64,000 bases of DNA from Plotosus lineatus. Lineage: Eukaryota; Chordata; Actinopteri; Siluriformes; Plotosidae. The position numbers and the translations under genes are program-made. The notes under the pieces were generated by a model, which saw only the letters and a list, made by a program, of their open reading frames with translations, was not told where the DNA came from and did no database searches. The stretch is taken from positions 26,025,001-26,089,000 of the forward strand of contig CM045731.1 of NCBI GenBank assembly GCA_024760905.1. The letters are read 5' to 3'. The number at the start of each line of letters is the position of its first letter. Position 1 is the stretch's first letter. Shown in pieces: positions 53,653-64,000 of this stretch.

Positions 53653-54275
53653 TTATTCTTTATCACACAGTCTCACAGATGGATAAGAATCTTCCCAGGA
53701 GAACCTAAACCCAGCGTATAGAGGCTGAGTGAATGTGGTGCGGACATGGAGGAGGGGCGTCATCACGTGAGAGATTCTGTGGAAGGACAGAATTCCTGCA
53801 CTGTGATCCACATACACTCCTATTCTGGTGAATAATGGAACACCAGCATCAAGATCAGTCTCCATGTTGTTGTGGAAGAAGGTGAGAGAAGAAGAAGAAG
53901 AGCACCTCAGGCTCCAGGACTGATCATTTTGTCCAAACACACACTGATTACTCTGTCCTTTCCTTCTGATGTCTTTATATGACACTGATATGTACACATC
54001 ATCATCATGATTCCACTCCACCTCCCAGTAACAGCGACCACACACACTTTCTTTACTCATCACCTCAATGGAATAGTCAAATCTCTCTGGATAATCAAAT
54101 AACTTTTTTTTTCTCTTAATGAATGTCACTTTTCTGTTGTTCTCAGACAGAACGAGGAAACGATGGGCGGTGTTGGGATCCAGAGTCATATGACAGAAAT
54201 CTAAAATAAAAGAGAAAAATCCCAAAATGAATATGTTGGATTTAATTCAGAAAATCCTGTATATTCATGAAGGGA

Positions 54276-54374
<99 letters not shown>

Positions 54375-54442
54375 AGACATACATTTCAGGAAATCTTTTC
54401 TGCTCTGTGGTTCTGGTGGTGAAATAATGTGTCCTACTTCAG
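53653..54442 (-). CDS. finTRIM exons 5-6: linker and PRY-SPRY (B30.2) domain
   Basis: Exon 5 (54442-54383) EVGHIISPPEPQSRKDFLK. Exon 6 (54200-53653) FCHMTLDPNTAHRFLVLSEN (PRY, with LDP motif), then YWEVEWNHDDDVYISVSYKD, RIGVYVDHSAGILSFHRIS, TFTQPLYAGFRFSWEDSYPS, SVRLCDKE and TAA. SPRY landmarks WEVEW, GVYVD..AG.LSF and PLYAGF are all kept. The loops between them are the variable recognition surface in this family. The TAA at 53653-53655 sits inside an AATAAA poly(A) hexamer. Confidence 0.94.
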
Positions 54443-57400
54443 CTGTGAAGAGAAAAATAAAAAAGCACCATCAAGGTGAACCCATGAGGGAATCAATCAT
54501 AACTAAGAAATAGCAGATACACTCCATCATAATTATTAGCAACCCTGGTTAAGATGTGTTAAAAGCCTTCAAATAAGTTCTATTTTTATTGCAGAAGCTC
54601 CTCTCACACTGAAAACTGTAGCAAAATATCACCAGCACAAGTGAATTTTAAGTGAAAAAAAATTCCCTGACTAAAAGAAATAATCGTTTTTCATAAAATC
54701 ACCTCTTCCACAATTACTGGCACGTCTAACAATTCCTAGGAAATAAATATAATTGAAGTATAGGGATCCCTCGCTACTTTGCGCTTCAGTTTCTGCTGCA
54801 TGGCGGGATTTTCAAAAATATTCATAGAAAAATAATTTAAAAATAGGGAAATTAAGGAAAAATAAGGAAAAAGTTAAGGATAATGCCAAAAAACAAGCCC
54901 AATTATGCAAAAAAAAAAATCCCCAAACAAACAAACAAAAAACACAACAAAACTAGTTAAATATTTATGTGAGATGCGCATCTGAATGTGTGCGCGCACA
55001 TATTGTACTTCGCGGAAATTGGCGTCGCGGGGTGTCTTGGTCACCATTAACCCTGTATTTCTGTCATTTCTACAGGAGTTTACAAAGTTGATCAGAGTGT
55101 CTAGGAACATTTAATTAGTGATTCATCACTTCCTGTTTCCCTGGGGTATAAATATGACATGACACAGAGGCAATTTCTCTTATTCACGCTTCAAATGGGA
55201 AAAACAAAGGAACACAGCATTCAAATAAAACAGACGGGTGTCGACCTTCACAAGTCAGGCAATGGCTAAAAGAAAACAGCCACTCGCCTGCACCTGCCCA
55301 TCTCTACTGTCAAAGGAATCATTAAGAAGTTTAAAATAACAGGAACAGTGATAAACAAGCCTGGAAGAGGACGCAAGGTTATTTTGCCACCACGCACAGC
55401 CATTAAGATATTTGTTATACCCCCATTTCACTAGCGCGTGGAATGCAAGAATCATTGCGGAAAGGCGTGGAACACACTCTACGGAGGAGCTCCAGCATTT
55501 TTACTCGGAAAATGGGTCAAAAACCTACGGAAAATTGCACCTTCAGAACACCTTCGGAACGATCACGGAGTGTTCGGAAAGGACACGGACAGACCGCCAT
55601 ACAATGTCGGAATACATGCGCAAAAGCACTCGGATTATCTTCGGTACCAGTGCGGACAGCAAAGGAAGACCTTCGGATAATTCACGGAACGTTCATGGAA
55701 AGGACGGAATGTTTGCGGACGAACTGCAGCACTACTCCTTTTTAGATGGAAGCCCAACGGAATGATCGCGGAACAGGCGGAATGAAGGCGGAACGTTCAC
55801 GTTCAACATGGAATGACTGAGGAATGACTGAGGAATACCCGGCATAACCATGTTTCAATAAGGAAAAATCGGCAAAGATCAAAGGATTTGCTCCTGATCC
55901 CGCCTAATACAGCAGAATGACCAAGGAAGCTCATTCTCTCATTCATACTATCTGTTTATAATGTATAATATGTTTATATGTACAATAAATTTAAATTTTA
56001 ACATGTCTGTAATTTAACATATGTTTCTAATGTGTAATATGTTTACAATTTACAATTAATTTAAAATTTAACATATGCTAATATGTTTAATATCAATAAT
56101 GTCAATACGTTCTTTTCATTTGCACCTCAATAAATCATTCCAGATTAAAAACCATGCACACAAGTCCAAACCACAGTGATTATAAATATAAAACTCTATT
56201 ACATGAACAGAAAAACAGAAAAAATGAACTGGAGTAATTTAATATTTATAGTAGAAGTGACTTCCTTGAGTGTTCCGCAAGTTTTCCGTGTTATCCGCAA
56301 CCATTCCGCAAACGTTCCGCATGTATTTTGTAAACCTTCCGTGAGTATTCTGTGGGGATTCTCTGGCCGCATTTGACCACCCGGAAGAAGGAGAAATGTT
56401 AACGGAACGTTCACGAAAGACTTGTGGAATGAAAGGAACGATCACGGAACGTTTGCGGAAAGGACGGAATGTTTGCGGAAGGACTGCAGACCGTGAGGGA
56501 ACACTGTGGAAAAAAATTTACGTGAACGTGCTTTTGAACAGGTTCAAAGCACGTTCGTGGAAGATTTTGGCCTGAAGGAAGAGAAAGAATACCTTCGGAA
56601 TCGTATGAAAGGACACAGAAGATGACGGAATGACTGAGGAACGTTGGAGGATGACTACAGTTTTGCTTCCGTGAGTCTGCTGGGCTCCAGTGAAATGGGG
56701 GTATTAGGTATGCACGGAAAAAAACATTTCTCACACAATTACAAAACAAATGTCTGGAGTTCGCTACGCAATACCAGGACTTCAACAGCTTTGGTCAGAT
56801 GAGACCAAGATAGAGCTTTTTGGCAACAAACACCAATTGGGTCTGGCGGAACACAGAAGATGAGTATGCAGAAAAGCACCTCATGCCGACTGTGCAGTAT
56901 GGGGGAGGATTGTTGATGATGTGGGCCTGTAAAGCAAACGAACACATCTTAACAAGAGATGCCAATAGTTATAGAGGACAGTGTATTCATTCATTCATTC
57001 ATTCATTTTATAAGCCGCTTAATCCTACTTGGGGTCTTGGGAAGGCTGGCACCCATCTCAGCCGACTCAAGGCAGGGAATACCATGAACAGCTCGACACA
57101 CAACCAATTTCACTCGCTCTCACCCCAAAGCATGATTTGGAGCAGCCAGTTAGCCTGCTGTGCATGTTTTTTGGAGTGTGGGAGGAAACCAGAGTACATA
57201 CTTGGAGTAAACCCACGCAAGCACAAGAACAACATGCAAACTCCACACAGAAACACATAAGCCTAAGAAACGAATCCCTGACCTTTTTGCTGTGAGGCGA
57301 ACGTGCTAATCACTGCATCACTTTGACGCCCAACAAGTATTTACTTTTCATCCAGTTAATATGTCAATCAAAATGGTTGACAAATTTAGCAAAAAAGGTT

Positions 57401-59066
57401 CATCTCTATGCTCATGTTAGACATGATAGAGCACAAATATCAAGGGTTAGATCTGATTGACAAATATTAAAAAATAATTCCAATCTCATATTTGTTTGTT
57501 TAAATTTAAAGTGTGTACCATAACAATTATAATATTATTTTCTGCATTTTTGATGGCAGTGGCGGCCTGGTGGTAAAGGTGCTGGATCACTGATCCTAAG
57601 GTTGGGAGTTTGAGTCCCACTTTCCACAAGGTTGTCACTGTCCTGTCCCCTAAACCCCTCCAAACCCCCAACCCCCACCCCCCCCCCACCCCAACCCCCC
57701 ACCCCCACCCCAACCCCCCACCCCAAGTGCAGCGAACTGGGTTATCAAAGGCTGGCCATGTCTCTCACTGTCTATGGTGTGAGGTTCATGCAAAAGAACC
57801 ACTGCTGACTTTCAACAAGAGCAGCTGCAAAGCCGTCGTCAGCATGTCTCCGCCTTGTGATGGCTTGGCGAGCTGACCAGGGTGTACTCTGCCCTCGCTC
57901 GGAGTCGGCTGAGATGGGTGCCAGCCTCCCCATAGCCCTCATTACGATTAAGCGGTTACAGAAAATGAATGAATGAATGCATTCCTGATGAACAACATTG
58001 TGCTGTGCCGATGGATCTCAGATTCATAAATATAATGGGATACAGTAACTAATACAAAGCAGCAATTATACCAACTTCACAAAACCAGTTTAAATCACTT
58101 TTTATATTTTAAGATTTTATATTCATCATTGTGTTTCTTAAACTGGAACTTCTTCTCTTACCATGAGGGAAGATTTTATTTAATTCCTCCTCACAGAATT
58201 CCTCCAGTTTCTTCTTCAGATCTGAGACAGAATTCCTGACCTCATCAAATGAGAGCGGCTCAGGAACAGTGACACTGGATGTGTGAAACTTGAGTGGAGA
58301 GCAATGTCTAGAAACAAAAGTCTACAGAACACACATTTAATGTGAGACACACTTGTGATGTCAGACAGGGACATTTATAATTGCTTTACTGAGAGGCGCT
58401 TCAGTGAGTGTGTGAGGAACAGCTGGTTCTGTACATCAGACAGTGAGTATTACCACGAGGTAATGGATGTGATTGTGTGTGTGTGTGTGTGTGTGTGTGC
58501 ATGTGTGTGTGTGTGTGTGCATGTGTCACCTGGAGAAAATAGATGTGATCATGTCTGTGTGAGAGCTCCTCCAGCTCCACGACTCTCCTCTGAAGATCAG
58601 CAATCTCCTGCTCCAGTTGCTCCACGAGTTGCTCGGTTTGACTCACTTCAGCCTCCTCCTGAGCTCTGATCAGCTGTGTCACCTCCGAGCGCTTCTTTTC
58701 CATTGAACTGATCATCTCAGTAAAGATCCTCTCCGTGTCCTCCACTGCTGTCTGTGCACTGAGCTGTCAGGACACGAGATTTAAAGGTCATCTATCGTTC
58801 CGTCTCTTACTGGGACACTAAACGACTGGTTATCCATGTTGTATGTTTTTCTAGGAGCAGCTCTGTCTCTGCTCGCTGCTCACCTTCATCGTGTCCACAG
58901 CCTGTTTCAGCTCCTCTACCTCCTTCTGCTTCTCCTGGATTCTCTGTTGGAATTTCATCTGATCCTCCTTTAACTCTCTCTGAGAATAATTGACTTCTGT
59001 TTAGTTGTGATAGGATTGATTGGCCATACAGGATTAGCTAGCTAGCTAGCTAGCTAGCTAGCTAGA

Positions 59067-59117
<51 letters not shown>

Positions 59118-60470
59118 CGAGCAGTGTGCTAAACTTATGACATTTAGCAGCTGTTTTCCCTGGAAGTCAACACTTTAAAAACACATCATGCGATGTGTTT
59201 TGTGAATTCTTCTTTTTGGCCGATAATGCGTTCTGCTGTTCTGCTGCATGGGTCAGTGACGTATAGTGGAACAGCCAATCAGAAACGGAACATATCTCTA
59301 AGGTCGTAATGGTTGCACACACTTTGAGAACAGGCATGGACTGATGTTGCATGAAAGGAACCAGTGATGTCCTACATGATTGGATTAAATATCTCATTCA
59401 TTCATTCATACATTTTTGAACCCATTGAATCCAAATTATGGTCGTGGGGAGGTGGTGCCCATCTCAGCCAACGCTAAGTTCAACCTGGACAGCTTACCAG
59501 GCCATTGTAGGGCAGAAACATGCTGACGGCCATGCAGCTATTCTTGAAACTCATCAATCATTCTTTTACATGCCATTCAACTATCGGCAGTGAGAGACAT
59601 GGCTGGCCTTTGAGAACCCAGTTAGCTGTGCTGGGGGGACAGCAGTGGCAACTGTTGACAGTAGGACTTGTCCCCCAACCTTAGTATCGGTAATCCAGCA
59701 CCTTATCACCAGGCCACCACTGACTGCCCTGTGTTAAATAGCTCATAACACTAATTCAACACCGGTACCTTTTATGCCTCCCTATTCGAGCATGCCAGTT
59801 TTATGGGAGGAATTTCAGTGACATTTAAATCCTCATCCGTAAGTGGCTGGAAAAGAGATGAATCTCTGGTTTTTACCTGTTTCTCAGTTCTTCCTGCTGC
59901 GACGGATACAGCATCGTGGCCTTTATGCTTCCCCAACATGCACAAAGAACAAATGCATCTTTGATCGACACGGCAGTAGATCTTCAGCACTTCCTCATGT
60001 TCAGGGCATAATTTCTTTTTTAGATTTTCTGAGGCTTCAATTAATGTGTGTTTTTTTAAAGCGGGAATTTCTACATGAGGTTTCAGATGAGTTTCACAAA
60101 GCGACGCCACACACACCAGACAGGACATGACGGCTTTACGTTTTGTCCCGGTGCAGAAATCACACTCCACATCTTCTGATACGGTGTAAGAGTGAACTCG
60201 AGAAGCAGCCTGGACTTCTTCAGTCGTCTTCAGTTTCTCCACCACTTCAGCCAGCATGTTGTTTCTGTGTAGAACAGGCCTCGGAGTGAAGGTTTCTCTA
60301 CACTGAGGACAGCTGTAGATGTACTTCTGATCCGTCTGATCCCAGTGACCATTAATACACACCTTGCAGAAACTGTGACCACAGGGGAGACTCACTGGAT
60401 CCTTCAGGAGATCCAAGCACACAGCACAGATGAACTGATCCTTATCTACTGAAATACTGGCCTGAGCCAT
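53653..60470 (-). CDS. finTRIM (ftr-type) E3 ubiquitin ligase gene, complete, six exons
   Basis: Exons on the minus strand: 60470-59877, 58979-58884, 58763-58530, 58321-58162, 54442-54383 and 54200-53653. Lengths are 594, 96, 234, 160, 60 and 548 nt, total 1692 nt or 563 codons plus stop. The 96, 234 and 60 nt middle exons match the usual finTRIM exon plan. Start MAQASISVDKDQFICAVCLD is the canonical finTRIM opening. Order: RING, two B-boxes, coiled coil, spacer, PRY-SPRY. FinTRIMs are teleost TRIM proteins, many virus- or interferon-induced, thought to ubiquitinate targets recognised by the PRY-SPRY domain. No frame break is seen. Which of the many ftr paralogs it is cannot be told. Confidence 0.93.
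54761..55055. mobile_element. Pogo/Tigger-like MITE (family P), internally deleted, inside a Tc1 copy
   Basis: Left end TAGGGATCCCTCGC, right end collapsed to CACCATTAACCCTG. The body matches the other copies. Confidence 0.65.
55418..56703. mobile_element. Harbinger-like non-autonomous DNA transposon with TTA target duplication
   Basis: Terminal inverted repeats TACCCCCATTTCAC at the left and its complement at 56690-56703, flanked by TTA at 55415-55417 and 56704-56706. Both arms are packed with short inverted GGAACG/CGTTCC and GCGGAA/TTCCGC words, so a transcript could fold into a long imperfect hairpin. No transposase. PIF/Harbinger assignment is by the 3 bp TTA duplication and is tentative. 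Confidence 0.7.
57555..57978 (+). mobile_element. SINE-A, tail type 2, with C-rich expansion
   Basis: In a finTRIM intron. The usual run of Cs after the CACTGTCC position has grown to a CCCCAACCCC-type tract at about 57650-57725. Tail GATTAAGCGGTTACAG and GAATG repeats. Confidence 0.8.
58162..58979 (-). CDS. finTRIM exons 2-4: coiled coil and spacer
   Basis: Exon 2 (58979-58884) RELKEDQMKFQQRIQEKQKE and on to DTMK. Exon 3 (58763-58530) LSAQTAVEDTERIFTEMISS then a heptad-rich helix, ending DHIYFLQ. Exon 4 (58321-58162) TFVSRHCSPLKFHTSSVTVP then PLSFDEVRNSVSDLKKKLEE to FPH. Exons 2 and 3 start and end in phase 0; exon 4 ends in phase 1. The coiled coil mediates the antiparallel dimer of TRIM proteins. 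The exon 3 donor lies beside a (CA)n tract. Confidence 0.92.
59038..59115 (+). repeat. Compound (GCTA)(GATA)(GACA) tetranucleotide array
   Basis: About eight TAGC, five TAGA and eight CAGA units in series in finTRIM intron 1, the GATA/GACA type seen in many vertebrates. Confidence 0.9.
59395..59735 (-). mobile_element. SINE-A, tail type 2, in finTRIM intron 1
   Basis: It begins with (ATTC)n on the plus strand and ends CCACCACTGACTGCCC. Diverged head. Confidence 0.7.
59877..60470 (-). CDS. finTRIM exon 1: RING finger and two B-boxes
   Basis: 198 codons ending GRTEKQ at an AAACAG/GTAAAA donor. RING C3HC4: C15, C18, C30, H32, C35, C38, C54, C57 (ICAVC, LPCGHSFCKVC, YSCPQC), all zinc ligands present. 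B-box 1 starts near residue 103 (ECDFC...MSCLVC...CETH). B-box 2 starts near residue 153 (LCPEHEEVLKIYC...CSLC...HKGHD). E3 activity is therefore plausible. The start codon is the first ATG after a short 5' leader and matches the family start. Confidence 0.94.
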
Positions 60471-60514
60471 ATTCCTATATTCCTAAACTTACACACTGAA
60501 CGAAGGAGACAGAC

Positions 60515-60567
<53 letters not shown>

Positions 60568-60576
60568 GGTGGAATA

Positions 60577-60588
60577 AGTTTCGTTTTC
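60577..60588 (-). promoter_or_regulatory. ISRE, proximal copy, upstream of finTRIM
   Basis: The same GAAAACGAAACT site as at 60643, 66 bp closer to the gene and about 107 bp upstream of the ATG. Flanking sequence (AAAATGTGAACT against GAAATGTGAACT) shows that the two sites belong to a short tandem duplication. A (GA)n tract separates it from the 5' leader. Confidence 0.75.
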
Positions 60589-60642
60589 TATAAAATGTGA
60601 ACTCCTTGGTCCAGTGTGATTGAGAGAGGGCGCAGTGTAATC

Positions 60643-60654
60643 AGTTTCGTTTTC
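60643..60654 (-). promoter_or_regulatory. ISRE, distal copy, upstream of finTRIM
   Basis: The plus strand reads AGTTTCGTTTTC; the minus strand is GAAAACGAAACT, a perfect GAAANNGAAACT interferon-stimulated response element (ISGF3/IRF site). It lies about 175 bp upstream of the finTRIM ATG, in the second copy of a duplicated block. Confidence 0.75.
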
Positions 60655-60687
60655 AATGAAATGTGAACTTCTGTCCTGTGTGTGTGT

Positions 60688-60722
<35 letters not shown>

Positions 60723-61463
60723 CGAGAGCAGAGGGGAGAAACGCTCCTCTGTTAGCTTATAATTATCATTTGTATCTGAGCAATTGAGGGTTAAGGGCCC
60801 TGCTCAAGGGCCCAACAGTGATGAGAATGTGGATTGAACGTCTGATTTTCTGATCAGTAATGCATCACATTAACCACTGAGCTATAACTAGTCTCATTCA
60901 TTCAACCATATGCCAAAGCTTCCACTGCCACTGGGTCAGACCTCTCGAAGTTAGAAATTTCTAAAAGATCGAGATTTGGAAAGGCTGCTGGAGGCTTGGA
61001 ATTTTAAAATGTTATGCTTGAAATGATGGTATTTTAGATCACAAAATGTCCACTTAATTATGGAAAAGCCTATAATTTGGTCAGCTGGACGGAAATAATA
61101 GTAGAACAGCAAGTAAATAAAACAATGCTTACAATTGGTGGATACATTATGACTGGCATTGTCTGCACCAATAAGCAATGCAGATATATACTGTAATGTC
61201 TTAAGCAGTCGTAACACACTTTTAATGAAATACGATAGCCTTCATTTGTGACAGTGTAGTGCCATGGCTCAAGCTGGTAAAAAATCTGACTGCATGAGAA
61301 ATGTGTACTCTGGCGTGAGCGCGTAATATGACATCTAAATGCGCGAGTCTCACGCTGAATGCATGAGACTTGACAGGTCTGCTGGGTGAAGGTAGGTATT
61401 ACCCTGAACAGCTTGATAGACCTTTGAGAGAGAGAAAGAGAGACGAAGAAGAAATTGTTGGGG

Positions 61464-61651
61464 TTTTTTCTTTCAATTATCCATTAAAGTTTCAATAACA
61501 TTTGTGGCAGTGAGGAATTCTGACTGCAGGCTTGTGAACCAGTAGAGAGACACGAGAGCATTTGATTGGATATTTCCTTTCAGGTGAGGCGGTGATTGTT
61601 CTGTGTTTTTACAGGATTACAGTAGCCAGAGATGATTTATTTTTTTCAGTC

Positions 61652-61693
<42 letters not shown>

Positions 61694-62231
61694 ATTTAAT
61701 TGGGTACTGGGTTTATGTTCTATGATTTCTCTCAGGTCTCTGATCCACTGGACATTCATAGACAATGTTTGGGTGGAAGTGTGTGTTTACCGCTTACTAA
61801 GATCTGTCTCTCTTTCAATGTTGGTGTGTCCAGTGAACGTTTTACTAAGTCCACTGAATAGTTTTTCAGAAAAGTATTTCATGAAAAAAATTCCTAAATA
61901 ATAAATTGCTTTTGGTAACATTTGGAAATAATTAACTGCCCTCACATGATTCTTCTTCTTTTCCTTTCGGCTGTTCCCTTCAGGGGTCGCCACAGCAAAT
62001 CATCCGCTTCCATCTCACCCTGTCCTCTGCATCTTCTTCTCTTACTCCAACTACCTTCATGTCCTCCTTCACCACATCCATAAATCTCCTCTTTGGTTTT
62101 CCTCGAGGCCTTCTGTCTTGTAGTTCCAACCTCAGCATCCTACTGCCAATATACTCACTATCCCTCCTCTGTACATGTCCAAACCATCTCAATCCAGCCT
62201 CCCTGACTTTGTCTACAAAACATCTTACATG
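61464..62231 (-). repeat. Inverted near-identical copy of 9927-10818
   Basis: The whole block (LINE 3' end plus about 600 bp of non-LINE flank plus CA tract) recurs in inverted orientation 50 kb away, including an identical 68-codon open frame (10161-10367 and 61787-61993). Both copies end at the same GAAAGAAAAAA run. Confidence 0.85.
61951..62231 (-). mobile_element. LINE 3' fragment, copy 4
   Basis: Minus-strand counterpart of copy 1, with nearly identical peptide (RWFGHVQRRDSEYIGSRMLR) and the same downstream flank. Confidence 0.8.
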
Positions 62232-62304
62232 GGCTACATGATTACAAGTGAAATAAATGTATATAGAAAAATATGGAAATCCAACAAATTCTGTTCAGCT
62301 ACAC

Positions 62305-62575
62305 CAGGGGTCTCAAACTCGTGTCACAAAGGACCATGTGGCTGCAGGTTTTGTTTTTGTGTCAACCAAGCAGCAGCACACCTGACTTGGTTCATTTAAT
62401 CAACTGATCTGAGTCTTCCTGCAAGTTGATTGGTCATTCTGTGTGCTCTGTGCATAGACTAACCAATTAACTGCCTGAAAACTCAGCTCAGTTGATTAAA
62501 TGAGCCAAATCAGGGGAGGCACCGCTTGGGCGAAGCACAAACCTGCGGCCCTTTGTGGCACGAGTTTCACACCTG
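62305..62575. mobile_element. Small hAT-like MITE
   Basis: Ends CAGGGGTCTCAAACTCGTG and CACGAGTTTCACACCTG; further inverted matches CACAAAGG/CCTTTGTG and TTAATCAACTGA/TCAGTTGATTAA make a hairpin of about 270 bp. No clear 8 bp duplication, so the family is by end sequence only. Confidence 0.6.
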
Positions 62576-62784
62576 TAATCAAAAAGGATTAAGAAACACA
62601 GTCTGTCTCTTTTGGTCTCTCTCTGTCCATACATTTAGCCAGCCTTCACTCATTCAGTAATTACTAAATATGTATTTTGCTTTAGTTCATAAAGAAAGTT
62701 GATAATAAGAAACTGAACAAAAAATAAAAAGAAAATATTGTGTATCAGAAATTAATATATGAACCATATACAGTATAGTAGTGA

Positions 62785-62925
62785 AGAAGAAGATTTATGG
62801 ATGTGCTGAAGGAGGACATGAAGGTAGTTGGTGTAAGAGAAGAAGATGCAGAGGATAGTGTGAGATGGAAGCAGACGATCCGCTGTGGTGACCCCTGAAA
62901 GGAACAGCCGAAAAGAAAAGCAGAT
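62785..62925 (+). mobile_element. LINE 3' fragment, copy 5
   Basis: A short piece with GAAGATTTATGGATGTGCTG and GTGACCCCTGAAAGGAACAG; ends AAGAAAAGCAG. Confidence 0.7.
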
Positions 62926-63490
62926 ATAGTGGTGAAGAACTGGGACACGTCTTCTGACTCCATGCACATTCTTCTGGATCACACCACCTCACTACTGACT
63001 TATAGTGTATCAAGCAGATTCCAATTCCTGCATATAGAATATGGTGTGGACTCTGTGGGTGAGACCTGTATTCTCATCACTGCAAGGAGGTCCTGAGTTT
63101 GAGTTCTGGGGTTAGTGAGGGTCTTTCTGTGTCCCCCAACAATCCATAAACATCCACATAAGGCCAAATAGATGTTCCAAAATTGCCCATTTGTGTGGGT
63201 TTGGTCATAACGGTAATTTGCCTTGTTATCCTTTAATGCTGATGTTTTATGTATTATACACATTTACATTCAGATCATGAACATTTAAAATCGTAATATG
63301 GCTAATAAGATGATGACATGAGCAAAGAAGCTGGACCTTTTCAAATAGATGTTACAAACCAAAGATACATTGTATCTTCATTGGTTATTGGATGAGAGTC
63401 AACCAATCAAAAATAATTTTTGCAAAATAATATTCTGGGAAGAGCTGTTCAAGAGATTTTCTGTTCTGCTTTGTTTTATGGAGTGGAGTA

Positions 63491-63966
63491 CAGGGATCCC
63501 TCACTTTCCACGGTTAATAAGGAGACCCCCGCGACCACCAATTTCCGCGAAGTAGGATCAAACCCCCACCCGACTGACTTATACGTACATGTATATGTGT
63601 TTATAATATCAATAAATACATATTCAACGCTATACTGTAAATGCTTAGAATAACAATTAAACATTCAAAAATAATGCATAAGATGTAAATAAAATATAAA
63701 TACACACATACAGACGCACACCGATGTGCACCTCACATAAAAATGTAAGTGGTTTTGTTGGGGGGTTTTGGGTTGTTTTTTGTTTGTGTTTGTTTCGGGG
63801 AGGGGGGGGTTGCATAATTGGCCTTGTTTTGTGGCATTTTCCTTAACTTTTCCCCCGATTTTTCTTTAAGTTCCTTATTTTTTTTATTTTTCGATGAATA
63901 TTTTTGAAAAACCTGCGGTGCATTGAAGCTGCACAAACCAAAGTAAGAAGTAGCGAGGGATCACTG
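63491..63966. mobile_element. Pogo/Tigger-like MITE (family P)
   Basis: 476 bp, CAGGGATCCCTCAC to GCGAGGGATCACTG with TA at both flanks. The last repeat before the window end; the final 34 bases show nothing. Confidence 0.75.
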
Positions 63967-64000
63967 TACTCTGTTTTGAGTTCTGAAAAAGTGGTTTGGC

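Larger units (their letters stand above)
54540..56950 (+). mobile_element. Second, older Tc1-like element, fragmented by two nested insertions
   Basis: Traces of a Tc1 transposase: near 55193 (GKTKEHSIQIKQTGVDLHKS, first codon ATG at 55196), then helix-turn-helix sequence ending INKPGRGRKVILPPRTAIK near 55400. It resumes after an insertion near 56707 and has SDETKIELFG around 56795 and YGGGLLMMW near 56900. The left part is interrupted by a pogo-like MITE (54761-55055), the middle by a TTA-flanked element (55418-56703). It is of a different subfamily from the 16656 element. Exact ends are not clear; the left end may be near 54525. Confidence 0.7.
60517..60735 (+). repeat. (AG)n tracts flanking the duplicated ISRE block
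   Basis: (AG)n at 60521-60564 and (GT)n/(AG)n at 60678-60725 bracket the two ISRE copies. Unequal exchange between them is a plausible source of the promoter duplication. Confidence 0.75.

Noticed and set aside
55438..55765. Three overlapping plus-strand frames of 80-117 codons
   Set aside because: Open by chance within the GGAACG-rich arm of the TTA-flanked element; composition follows the repeated word, not codons.
59843..60130. Plus-strand frame of 95 codons
   Set aside because: Antisense shadow of finTRIM exon 1.

Overview
This is genomic DNA from a teleost fish. The evidence is a split intersectin-2 gene with vertebrate-style GT-AG introns, a finTRIM gene (a teleost-expanded TRIM family), Tc1/mariner, hAT and pogo-type DNA transposons, several tRNA-derived SINE families, and very long CA/TG microsatellites. 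The species cannot be fixed from the sequence alone.

Layout. (1) Positions 1201-43160, plus strand: the 3' three quarters of itsn2 (intersectin-2, long form). I resolved 33 coding exons by hand. All phases agree and join into 1518 codons plus a TGA: linker, EH2 domain, KLERQ-type coiled coil, SH3A to SH3E, DH (Cdc42 GEF), PH and C2. The 5' part (promoter, EH1, most of the EH1-EH2 linker) lies left of the window. A candidate alternative last exon at 27127 would make the short, GEF-less isoform. (2) About 47166-48925, minus strand: exons of a FAM228-like gene, tail-to-tail with itsn2. As I recall, FAM228A and ITSN2 have the same arrangement in human, so this looks like conserved synteny. (3) 53653-60470, minus strand: a complete six-exon finTRIM gene (RING, two B-boxes, coiled coil, PRY-SPRY; 563 codons). 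Two perfect interferon-stimulated response elements lie just upstream in a duplicated promoter block. (4) The rest is transposon-rich intron and intergenic sequence.

Intersectin links clathrin-mediated endocytosis (EH, SH3) to Cdc42 and actin (DH-PH-C2). FinTRIMs are putative RING E3 ubiquitin ligases with a variable PRY-SPRY recognition surface, thought to act in antiviral immunity; the ISREs here support interferon control. No functional link between the two genes is apparent.

The repeat landscape is unusually legible. Many insertions keep target-site duplications (8 bp for hAT, TA for Tc1 and pogo-like, TTA for a Harbinger-like element, 10-16 bp for SINEs). Several are nested two or three deep, so their relative ages can be read off. 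One SINE family carries two alternative 3' tails, one shared with the 3' end of a LINE present in five copies in the window.
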